Source: Apostichopus californicus
Lineage: Eukaryota > Echinodermata > Holothuroidea > Aspidochirotida > Stichopodidae
NCBI GenBank assembly: GCA_020650975.1
Contig: JAIPMN010000906.1
Coordinates: forward strand, 1 to 63,562
Direction of reading: 5' to 3'
DNA length: 63,562 bases
The first letter of the stretch is position 1. Each line of letters begins with the position of its first letter. A program made the position numbers and the translations under genes. Below, piece after piece: positions 40,001 through 42,970 of the stretch. The notes beneath the pieces were generated by a model that did not search any database, was not told the origin of the DNA, and saw only the letters and a list, made by a program, of their open reading frames with translations.

Positions 40001-42426
40001 ATTTTGTTTTCTTGTTAAATACAAGTTTGTTCCTATGTACAGAAACTGCTAAATATCTCCACACTTGTTGTAGCTCAAGTTGACCATTTTGCACCACCAC
40101 TTTATGATGGGATTGGGATACCAGATAAACGATTTCCTGTCATTCCTGACGAGTATAAGCTTTTCGTGTTGGGTCCACATTTTCTGTCAAATCTACTGTG
40201 TATACCTCAAACTGAGAATTCAATAGGTCAAACTAAGACGTCTGTCCAGATTTTCTCATCCAACAAAGGTTAAAAGAGGAAATTAAAGTGATCATGATTC
40301 CAATCGGTTCAATATCAAAGTCAGGACACGTTTCCTTAGTTATAACATGTAAAATGCAAATTTGCAGATGTAAAAATCCCCAAATTTTAAAACTTTTACA
40401 CATATTCAATATGAAACTTGACCGACTAGTCTCCTGGGCCAATTGGGAACTATCAGAGGGAATTAAGCCCATGGAATATTCAACTTTATAAAGTTTGTCA
40501 ATTCAACTGGTAGAGCTACTTAAAGAAAAAACAAAACAAGAAAAAAATTAAGATAACTACAAAATTTCTACTTTCAGGGAAATGGAGCACACAAACATCT
40601 TCACAAATAATTATAATTATTTCAAATTTAACAGTTTATACCACCGTAGCAGGTTTCGGGACGGAATGATAAATGGCCGATCATTTCAATATTATCTGGG
40701 AATGTTACTGCATATGACCCACTAGTGACAGTTCCACTGTATCTAACTGATACAGTACTAGCTTGATTAAGAAAGCTACTGAAACACAGACTAGTGGTAA
40801 TTACACGAAACATAAATCAATTGTTTATACGTTGCTGCATCCCTTTCAAATTCCTCGACTTCAGCAGACATTTACGGGTCTTGTTCTGGTTAACAGGGTA
40901 ACCCACTACATAAATTAACCTTGAGGGGTAGTTTGCTAATTGCCATTCCAGGATGGTGATATGGAATGCCTCCGATCCCGGGAAGGCTGGAAGGTTCTGC
41001 GATCCGATCGATACAAACATTGAATGACAGTGAGGTGACAGACTGAAGATGATACAATTAATCAATCAGGAGATTATCTCTTTATGAAGAGAAAGATAAG
41101 TTCAAACTGCAATAAAGGAGATGAGCATGGGTAAGAAAATTAAAGCTATTCAGTAATTTTGTTCCACCAACATGGCCCAACCAAACATCCCCCACCCACC
41201 CCTCCCCCCTCCCCATCATCTATCCCTATAATGGAATTCTTAGTGATGCCACTGGTACCACTCGCAAAAACTCACCACGCAGCTAATGCCAAATTTATGA
41301 CCAGAAAACTGACAAACTTCTGTCTTTTCATGGACATCCCATATCCTTACTGCCGGGTTGTGTCCACACTGACGGAAAGAAAACAAGGAAAAAGCAACAC
41401 AATTGAATTTGGCAAGGTAACTAGTATAAATTACTATCCATAATACAGTAAATATACAGGTAAGAATAATACAATCACCTATGCTACACTATTGTGTATC
41501 TTATAGTTCTAATAATGTGACTAGAATTACAGAAAAGTAATTCACTAACTTGTGTGACACCTACTGTCAAATCGAATCGCTGAGAAACTTGGGTTTATCT
41601 ACTGCACAGTAATAAATATGCCAAAAATTTAACATACAACGCATTTATATTAATATGAGATAAAAACAACAAACTTTCAAAACATCTGGTAGACAATAAT
41701 AATTTACCAAATTGTAAATAAAATTTAGCCACAGACAGAGAATGTTTGTAACGCAAAATGTAGGTGAACTTTGAAACACATACAACATGTACAAAGTGGT
41801 TAATATAAACATTTCTGAGTTCATCAACCAATGTAATTGAACCCAAGAGTACAAGCAGGCCTGGAAAATTGTTTTTACTGGTCTTTTAGTGGATGATGAC
41901 ATTTGTGTCTGTTACATGAAAAAAAAGTTTCATATTAGACTCTTACTCTTAAACCAACTCTGTATAAAAAAAAATAGACACTGTTATCATCAAAATCATT
42001 CAAGCAAATTGCCGATGTATGCAACACAATAGTTCAAAAACCATCATCCATATTAAAAGGGAAGTACTACTTTAGCTCAATATACCATAAAGAATAATAA
42101 AATTAAATATCAAATTTATAGTTTCATCGTCCTATATTCATCATACTGTTCTGTACGTCTGGGTATATTACTTCAACACTGCACACGCTTCATGTCCAAA
42201 TTTTTAGAAGTGTGCTGCCGCAGGACCTCGATGAGGAATATTTCAATTTTAAGTCATTTATGTAAATAAATCAAAACATCCAGAGAATGAACACACTGGA
42301 GAATAGAGGAGTTAAAGGACATATCGAATGAAGATAAAGAGAGAAAATAAAAGTCACCACCAGCCTACCTCTCCCGAGACTAGATGTTTCCCATCCGGTG
42401 AAAATGCTATGGCTGTTATAGTTTTC
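2900..42426 (-). CDS. MAPKBP1: MAPKBP1/WDR62-like WD40 scaffold protein, 30 exons seen, 5' end missing
   Basis: This is the single invertebrate-type orthologue of vertebrate MAPKBP1 and WDR62, which are JNK-pathway scaffolds acting at centrosome, spindle pole and cilium. Thirty exons joined at GT/AG sites keep one frame for 4725 coding bases (1574 residues plus stop). Residues 1-653 (numbered from the first visible Lys) form about 12 WD40 blades. Signature words include [51 protein letters not shown] and [15 protein letters not shown]. Residues 654-1574 form a low-complexity tail with family islands ([23 protein letters not shown]) and C-terminal helices. Human MAPKBP1 is about 1510 residues, so little beyond the N-terminus is lacking. 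The missing piece should hold the start and a strand-rich stretch before KTITAIAF. No matching exon was found upstream. Whether it is closer to MAPKBP1 or WDR62 cannot be decided by eye. Confidence 0.95.
3725..3816 (-). CDS. MAPKBP1: MAPKBP1-like, visible exon 29
   Basis: A strong pyrimidine-rich acceptor (CTTGCTCCTCTTTCTAG) precedes the exon and the donor is CGG|GTATGT. Two bases complete the Asp codon begun in exon 28, then residues 1425-1454 follow, including [18 protein letters not shown]. This is a helical segment equivalent to the penultimate conserved helix of the family (VAELRGSVRQAVRLYHS in human). It has no long open frame around it, so it is easily missed. Confidence 0.88.
3943..4198. 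repeat. 42-bp tandem repeat, 6 copies
   Basis: Six near-identical 42-bp units start at about 3943, 3985, 4027, 4069, 4111 and 4153. The core word is CTGTCTATTGTCTAACAAGC and the units differ mainly by C/T changes. Because 42 is a multiple of three, both strands stay open across the array and give 14-residue periodic peptides. It lies in the MAPKBP1 intron between exons 28 and 29, about 130 bp upstream of the exon 29 acceptor. Confidence 0.9.
4552..4872. repeat. 64-bp tandem repeat, 5 copies
   Basis: The word AGATTCATA recurs at about 4552, 4616, 4680, 4744 and 4808, giving a period of exactly 64 bp. The copies contain CAGATACCACACC and AAAGGCCTATCCCATAG, and differ by a few substitutions (CTCTG versus TTCG). 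The array lies in the same intron as the 42-bp array. Confidence 0.9.
4911..5737 (-). repeat. Tandem copies of the exon 28 3' end plus its splice donor
   Basis: The plus word CCTACCTCTCCTAGCATG, which is the last coding bases and GT donor of exon 28 read backwards, occurs in the true exon at about 5733. It recurs at about 5584 and 5436, and as a variant at about 4913. The units are 148-149 bp, carrying the exon end plus about 110 bp of intron. The leftmost unit is split by a foldback element at 5022-5188 and other sequence. In gene direction, three decoy donors therefore follow the real one. Confidence 0.85.
5022..5188. mobile_element. Foldback / MITE-like palindromic element
   Basis: Two arms of about 44 bp (5022-5065 and 5141-5187) are inverted copies with one mismatch in the core. 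Both contain GGTTAATCAACGGTCTAGCG, the right one on the opposite strand. Inside is a second hairpin, GCACGAGGGC-GGA-GCCCGAGTGC at about 5091-5114. A partial related sequence (GTGCGTTACTCACAGGATTA) lies at about 5298-5318. No coding capacity. The clear target duplication expected of a recent insertion was not identified. Confidence 0.8.
5738..6205 (-). CDS. MAPKBP1: MAPKBP1-like, visible exon 28
   Basis: This exon encodes residues 1269-1423 with split codons at both ends (phase 1 in, phase 1 out). The acceptor is CATTCTCGTAG and the donor GAGAG|GTAGGTT. The product is a highly charged tail segment. It has an Arg/Ser-rich start ([11 protein letters not shown]), a Lys cluster ([18 protein letters not shown]) that could serve nuclear import or docking, and a Glu-rich end ([16 protein letters not shown]). 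No fold is expected. Its 3' end is tandemly duplicated into the next intron. Confidence 0.88.
7250..7928 (-). CDS. MAPKBP1: MAPKBP1-like, visible exon 27 (largest exon)
   Basis: The exon is 679 bp and encodes residues 1042-1267. The acceptor is TATTCTTCCTGTTAG and the donor CCAG|GTAAGAATC. The tail is Ser/Thr/Pro- and Glu/Lys-rich: [19 protein letters not shown] has SP/TP sites suited to proline-directed kinases, and [13 protein letters not shown] resembles the RSxS motif islands of the vertebrate tails. A minus-strand open frame that runs into the intron to 7113 is read-through, not coding. Confidence 0.9.
8185..8360. repeat. Degenerate GATGCACTTTAAT repeats
   Basis: Variants of the word GATGCACTTTAAT recur irregularly every 15-35 bp (for example near 8209, 8240, 8262, 8302 and 8334). 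The array lies in the intron between MAPKBP1 exons 26 and 27 and is too diverged for a clean period. Confidence 0.5.
9035..9318. repeat. 142-bp tandem duplication
   Basis: Two adjacent copies, starting CCATGAAAAATGACTTATGA at 9035 and again at 9177, are almost identical. The clearest difference is GTCGG versus GCCGG. This is a recent duplication within the MAPKBP1 intron between exons 26 and 27. Confidence 0.9.
9661..9726 (-). CDS. MAPKBP1: MAPKBP1-like, visible exon 26
   Basis: A 66-bp exon, phase 0 at both ends, acceptor ATTCCAG, donor CAAACA|GTAAGT. It encodes residues 1020-1041, [20 protein letters not shown] plus two more residues: a basic, strongly helical segment that probably makes a short coiled coil. 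The short in-phase size allows skipping without frame loss. Confidence 0.85.
10695..10749 (-). CDS. MAPKBP1: MAPKBP1-like, visible exon 25
   Basis: A 55-bp exon, acceptor ATTTATTACAG, donor GAG|GTTTGT. Its first base completes an Arg codon and the rest encodes residues 1002-1019 ([18 protein letters not shown]). It is kept because both junctions keep frame between exons 24 and 26. It has no family motif I recognise. Confidence 0.8.
10803..11110 (+). mobile_element. 3' end of a CR1/L2-like LINE, truncated
   Basis: A 68-codon open frame at 10807-11013 reads like the last residues of a CR1/L2-type reverse transcriptase ([20 protein letters not shown], compare the usual YGxRAFSxAAPxLWNSLP). A typical aquatic-animal LINE 3' tail follows: GGATACAAGCGCTTTACAAA, then TTATTATTATTA. 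The rest of the element is missing (5' truncation). It lies in the intron upstream of MAPKBP1 exon 25, in antisense orientation to the gene. Confidence 0.8.
11522..11804 (-). CDS. MAPKBP1: MAPKBP1-like, visible exon 24
   Basis: This exon encodes residues 908-1000 with split codons at both ends. The acceptor is TTATCTGCAG and the donor TCAAG|GTAAATC. It contains two family islands: [15 protein letters not shown] (vertebrate QTPEQEKFLRHHFETL) and [14 protein letters not shown] (vertebrate PRLSISTQFL). The conserved order of these islands supports the tail model. An acidic run ([11 protein letters not shown]) opens the exon. Confidence 0.93.
12697..12933 (+). repeat. tRNA-derived SINE, family A, copy 2
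   Basis: This copy matches the one at 291-547 from GCTCAGTGGTTAACGCCGG through GGAGGATCTAGAATACATAC, and lacks the first few bases of the head. The B box reads GAGTTCGAATCAC. It ends in a short ATAC/ATAT run. It sits in the intron between MAPKBP1 exons 23 and 24. The two copies differ mostly by single substitutions. Confidence 0.78.
13113..13249 (-). CDS. MAPKBP1: MAPKBP1-like, visible exon 23
   Basis: This exon encodes residues 862-906 with split codons both sides. The acceptor is GTCTTTTACAG and the donor [24 protein letters not shown] is followed by a basic cluster [12 protein letters not shown]. This could be a JNK-type docking stretch (basic residues then a hydrophobic residue), but that is inference from pattern only. 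Confidence 0.88.
13881..14076 (-). repeat. Tandem copies of the exon 22 3' end plus splice donor
   Basis: The word TTAAAATTCC starts units at 13881, 13949 and 14018, giving periods of 68 and 69 bp. Each unit ends at plus-strand TTTACC...ATTAGCAGATGG, which is the last coding bases and the donor of exon 22 read backwards. The true copy is at about 14056-14076. The extra copies at about 13987 and 13917 sit in the intron and carry GTAAAG or GTAAAT donors. Confidence 0.85.
14060..14229 (-). CDS. MAPKBP1: MAPKBP1-like, visible exon 22
   Basis: This exon encodes residues 805-860, acceptor TTTCTAAG, donor GAATG|GTAAAG. It has a basic start ([11 protein letters not shown]), then an acidic tract ([20 protein letters not shown]), then [13 protein letters not shown]. 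The IYPE word resembles the short island in MAPKBP1 (IVYPEP) and is the best family match in the exon. A plus-strand open frame over the same bases is a shadow. Confidence 0.9.
14934..15038 (-). CDS. MAPKBP1: MAPKBP1-like, visible exon 21
   Basis: A 105-bp exon, phase 0 both ends, acceptor TTAATTTGACAG, donor GAG|GTATTT. It encodes residues 770-804: an acidic start ([18 protein letters not shown]) then a Glu-rich helix ([17 protein letters not shown]). The acidic repeat is made of GAT/GAC/GAG codons, so length variation between individuals is likely. Confidence 0.88.
15039..20302 (-). other. 5.3-kb MAPKBP1 intron (between visible exons 20 and 21)
   Basis: This is the longest intron in the gene model. 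It holds a foldback element at 16072-16341, C-rich runs at about 17728-17862, a TATG/ATAT microsatellite at about 18530-18575 and AT-rich filler. A plus-strand 89-codon frame at 19459-19728 ends in an acidic stretch but has no recognised domain. Exons 20 and 21 join in phase 0, so extra in-phase exons could exist here; I did not find one. Confidence 0.65.
16072..16341. mobile_element. Short inverted-repeat (MITE-like) element
   Basis: Left end TCATTCCACAAATTA (from about 16077) and right end TAATTTATGGAATGA (ending about 16338) are inverted copies with one mismatch. A second inner pair (AGTTTGGGGGTTC against GAACTCCAAAGTT) makes a longer imperfect foldback. Open frames of 60-70 codons run on both strands, but no protein is suggested. 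Confidence 0.6.
20303..20340 (-). CDS. MAPKBP1: MAPKBP1-like, visible exon 20 (38-bp microexon)
   Basis: The acceptor is TTTTCTTCTTTAG and the donor ATGAGT|GTAAGT. Two bases complete an Asp codon, then [12 protein letters not shown] (758-769). It is small, but bounded by excellent splice sites and frame-consistent with exons 19 and 21. An internal alternative donor (ATGA|GTGTAA) would break frame. Confidence 0.8.
20787..20931 (-). CDS. MAPKBP1: MAPKBP1-like, visible exon 19
   Basis: This exon encodes residues 709-756. The acceptor is ATCGCAATTTAG, which is weak in pyrimidines, and the donor [30 protein letters not shown] lines up with the GRWAERAGQEPLK island that follows the WD40 domain in WDR62. 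The first codon is ATG, but it is internal. Confidence 0.88.
21046..21107 (-). CDS. MAPKBP1: MAPKBP1-like, visible exon 18
   Basis: A 62-bp exon, acceptor CTCTTCTTCAAG, donor AAG|GTATGC. It encodes [20 protein letters not shown] (689-708). The LPLWA word is a hallmark just after the WD40 domain in WDR62 (LPLWAKRLL). An alternative AG ten bases inside the exon (CGTGCAG) would give a stop codon, so the upstream acceptor was chosen. Confidence 0.92.
21661..21764 (-). CDS. MAPKBP1: MAPKBP1-like, visible exon 17
   Basis: This exon encodes residues 654-687 with split codons. The acceptor is TTCTGCTGACAG and the donor [30 protein letters not shown] is a Pro- and Glu-rich linker leaving the propeller. 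A GT four bases earlier (AAG|GTGGTA) is a possible alternative donor but would shift the frame relative to exon 18. Confidence 0.85.
22518..22625 (-). CDS. MAPKBP1: MAPKBP1-like, visible exon 16 (end of WD40 domain)
   Basis: The acceptor is ACTTTTCAG and the donor CAAG|GTAAAG. Residues 618-652 run [20 protein letters not shown] and on into a basic helix. The CIFVW word matches the last WD40 blade of MAPKBP1 (CIFVWRLSSEMTISMRQRL), including the helix that follows. Confidence 0.95.
23392..23455 (-). CDS. MAPKBP1: MAPKBP1-like, visible exon 15
   Basis: The acceptor is CATTTCAG and the donor GACGG|GTGAGTA. It encodes residues 597-616, [20 protein letters not shown], matching human [20 protein letters not shown]. 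It is the middle strands of the last WD40 blade, split across exons 14-16 in the conserved pattern. Confidence 0.95.
23957..24144 (-). CDS. MAPKBP1: MAPKBP1-like, visible exon 14
   Basis: This exon encodes residues 534-595, acceptor TTTTGTTTTTCAAG, donor TCCG|GTAAGA. Words [19 protein letters not shown] and [19 protein letters not shown] are near-identical to MAPKBP1 and WDR62. It is the second-last blade. A 120-bp AT-rich TTTA/TATT microsatellite (about 23818-23944) starts a dozen bases beyond the donor. Confidence 0.97.
24794..24912 (-). CDS. MAPKBP1: MAPKBP1-like, visible exon 13
   Basis: This exon encodes residues 494-532, acceptor TCATGTTCTCTCAG, donor TTAAG|GTATGT. It contains [15 protein letters not shown] (human HHVVRKTTLYDMDVE) and [13 protein letters not shown], a full blade core. 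Confidence 0.96.
25498..25568 (-). CDS. MAPKBP1: MAPKBP1-like, visible exon 12
   Basis: A 71-bp exon, acceptor ATGATTTGCAG, donor TTGG|GTAAGT. It encodes residues 471-493 with [19 protein letters not shown], matching human [17 protein letters not shown]. It closes the blade begun in exon 11. Confidence 0.95.
25598..25700 (-). repeat. Dispersed TE tail with GAGCGCTTTACA motif
   Basis: A TTATTATTATT run at about 25604-25633 is followed by ACCAAATTTATATAGCGCTC and, downstream, GAGCGCTTTACAATGAC. This is the usual 3' tail of aquatic-animal retroelements, like the tail at about 11065-11100. No coding part is attached. It lies in the intron between MAPKBP1 exons 11 and 12. Confidence 0.55.
26289..26414 (-). 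CDS. MAPKBP1: MAPKBP1-like, visible exon 11
   Basis: This exon encodes residues 429-469, acceptor CTTTTTCATCAG, donor [30 protein letters not shown] and [13 protein letters not shown] match human [17 protein letters not shown] and DEHSSSITAVKFA: the end of one blade and the start of the next. Confidence 0.97.
27076..27188 (-). CDS. MAPKBP1: MAPKBP1-like, visible exon 10
   Basis: This exon encodes residues 391-427, acceptor TTTTCCAAAG, donor [25 protein letters not shown] and [19 protein letters not shown] match human MGTLRVHELQ and KVEAHDSEILCLEYSKPDT. Confidence 0.96.
27820..27962. repeat. Dispersed repeat family C, copy 1
   Basis: This segment is homologous by eye to 38692-38832. Both share GAAGTGTTAAAA/GCAGCGTTAAAA, GTTCACTCTAGGCA/GTTCATTCTAAGCA, GGTGCTGAGGTT/GGTACTAAGGTT and GAGACAGGTAAGCGA/GAGATAGGTAAGCGA. 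The two copies are clearly diverged. Both lie in MAPKBP1 introns (exons 9-10 and 3-4). The element class is unknown. Confidence 0.6.
28155..28282 (-). CDS. MAPKBP1: MAPKBP1-like, visible exon 9
   Basis: This exon encodes residues 348-389, acceptor TTGTCATTAACAG, donor [31 protein letters not shown] is a variable linker between the two propellers. [19 protein letters not shown] opens the next blade (human VGIRSVCVSPNGQHLASGD). The linker is shorter than in human. Confidence 0.95.
29466..30290. repeat. 13-bp minisatellite, about 63 units
   Basis: The unit AGTAAGAGCACAC repeats over about 825 bp. The left half is dominated by the AGTAAGAG version and the right half by AGTAACAG. AGTAAGAGCTAAC and CATAC variants are interspersed, giving a higher-order order. 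Because 13 units shift through all frames every 39 bp without a stop, long Cys/Leu/Val-rich open frames appear on the minus strand; they are artefacts. The array lies in the intron between MAPKBP1 exons 8 and 9. Confidence 0.95.
30651..30908 (-). CDS. MAPKBP1: MAPKBP1-like, visible exon 8
   Basis: This 258-bp exon (phase 0 both ends) encodes residues 262-347, acceptor CTTTATTTCAG, donor [46 protein letters not shown] and [17 protein letters not shown] match human LSCVYNDHSIYVWDVRD, YHSSCVWSVEVYPE and FITCSSDNTIRLWN. It ends the first propeller. Confidence 0.98.
31979..32054 (-). CDS. MAPKBP1: MAPKBP1-like, visible exon 7
   Basis: A 76-bp exon, acceptor CTCTTCTCAG, donor AAG|GTATTC. It completes an Asp codon, then residues 237-261 with [18 protein letters not shown] (human NARYPDTIALTFDPTNQW). 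The next exon continues [14 protein letters not shown]. Confidence 0.93.
32626..32786 (-). CDS. MAPKBP1: MAPKBP1-like, visible exon 6
   Basis: This exon encodes residues 183-235, acceptor TTTTTTGTTTACAG, donor [31 protein letters not shown] and [16 protein letters not shown] align with human AHCISVSQDYIFCGCADGTV and STLPRPHALGTDIAS. Confidence 0.96.
33981..34016. repeat. AT microsatellite
   Basis: A run of TATATATA of about 25 bp is followed by GTATGTATA, in the MAPKBP1 intron between exons 5 and 6. The surrounding 1.5-kb intron (32787-34312) shows no other feature. Confidence 0.85.
34313..34495 (-). CDS. MAPKBP1: MAPKBP1-like, visible exon 5
   Basis: A 183-bp exon, phase 0 both ends, acceptor TTCTCTTTCCGAATCAG, donor CGG|GTAAGG. 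It encodes residues 122-182 with [40 protein letters not shown] (human [40 protein letters not shown]). The upstream AG was chosen because the next AG (CAAG) would shift the frame. Confidence 0.97.
35247..35920. mobile_element. hAT-like non-autonomous element
   Basis: Left end GAGGGGCGTAGCC (about 35244-35256) and right end GGCTACGCCCCTG (about 35900-35912) are terminal inverted repeats of the CAGGGGCGTAGCC type common in animal hAT elements. The inverted match extends outward as TTAGTAC and GTACTAA, which obscures the expected 8-bp target duplication. No transposase frame is visible. It lies in the MAPKBP1 intron between exons 4 and 5. Confidence 0.65.
36604..37030. repeat. Three diverged copies of a TTAGGCTACATTTCCC repeat
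   Basis: GGTTAGGCTACATTTCCCAT followed by TGACTTAGTGTGG begins at about 36605 and again at about 36832. A more diverged copy (GGCTAGGTTAGAGTTCCATG) starts at about 36951. Between them lies an exact 20-bp palindrome, GTGTTTGGCTAGCCAAACAC, at about 36728-36747. This is transposon debris in the intron between exons 4 and 5. Confidence 0.65.
38121..38213 (-). CDS. MAPKBP1: MAPKBP1-like, visible exon 4
   Basis: This exon encodes residues 91-121, acceptor TTGTTTCTTGCAG, donor [29 protein letters not shown] and [11 protein letters not shown] match human VTAVSFSEDCSYFVTAGNRH and IKFWYLDDSK. Confidence 0.97.
38692..38832. repeat. Dispersed repeat family C, copy 2
   Basis: This copy is homologous to 27820-27962 (shared GTTCATTCTAAGCA, GGTACTAAGGTT and GAGATAGGTAAGCGA). 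It sits between MAPKBP1 exons 3 and 4. No open frame, and the family is unidentified. Confidence 0.6.
39088..39207 (-). CDS. MAPKBP1: MAPKBP1-like, visible exon 3
   Basis: This 120-bp exon (phase 0) encodes residues 51-90, acceptor GTTTATCTGTCAG, donor [29 protein letters not shown] then NVWDWRSG match human AFSPSAKYIVSVGYQHDMIV and NVWAWKK. Confidence 0.97.
39208..42368 (-). other. MAPKBP1 introns around visible exon 2
   Basis: The introns at 39208-41275 and 41369-42368 contain C-rich runs at about 39411-39445 and 41183-41217, AT-rich filler and short open frames without similarity. No repeat family could be assigned. Confidence 0.5.
41276..41368 (-). CDS. MAPKBP1: MAPKBP1-like, visible exon 2
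   Basis: This 93-bp exon encodes residues 20-50, acceptor TTTCCGTCAG, donor [27 protein letters not shown] and GHKFGISCV match human SGHMPAVRVWDVAEHSQV and EHKYGVACV. Confidence 0.96.
42369..42426 (-). CDS. MAPKBP1: MAPKBP1-like, visible exon 1 (not the true first exon)
   Basis: The acceptor is ATCTTTTCAG and the donor GAGAG|GTAGGC. Its first base completes the Arg codon conserved in the family (SSR then KTI). The rest encodes residues 1-19, [19 protein letters not shown] (human KTITALAFSPDGKYLVTGE). About 60-110 residues should precede it (start codon, LEKVLG stretch, YPAGCVVVL strands). No exon with that pattern was found between here and 54 kb. Confidence 0.95.
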
Positions 42427-42667
42427 CTGAAAAGATACAAGTGGAGTTTTGAAAATTAATTCTTTCCACTTTTAATGGAAGTAATTTATTAATTCTTGTC
42501 ATGAGATAACAGTCCTTAGACAGAGCTACATGTTGTTAAACAGCACAGAGCTTAATATACATGTGTGAACTGCAGTATATTCCATACAGTGCTGTACACC
42601 AAATGTCATATTTATATTGTCAATTTTGACAATGTTGCTAAGTTATATTTATATTATTAATTTACAT

Positions 42668-42970
42668 TGGTGCTGTGACCGAGTGGATAAGGTGGTGGCT
42701 TTTGAAGCAATGAGGCTTAGCAAACAGGAGGTTTCAGGTCCGATACCCGGCCGGGTCAAAGTAACGTGGGTTTTTCATAAAAGAGCAATCTACGGTTTTC
42801 CCATCTGACATGACTTTCTAAATTGAAAAAGGTTCAAAATTTGAGTGAAATGTTGAATTGGGAAGCCATCCGACGTGTAAGTTGTAACCCATAAGCCCTT
42901 GCGGGTTTCTCCCAAATCTGTTGTCGCTTAAGTGTCGTAAACATACCTGCTGAATTTTATCATAATTATA
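42668..42970 (+). repeat. tRNA-derived SINE, family B, full-length
   Basis: The head has an A box (TGACCGAGTGGATAAGG) and a B-box-like GGTCCGATACCC, resembling a serine/leucine-type tRNA with a long variable arm. The body ends CCCTTGCGGGTTTCTCCC then TGTCGCTTAAGTGTCGTAAA and an AT-rich tail. The 3' half matches 2640-2740. It is a retroposon, not a tRNA gene. Confidence 0.72.
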
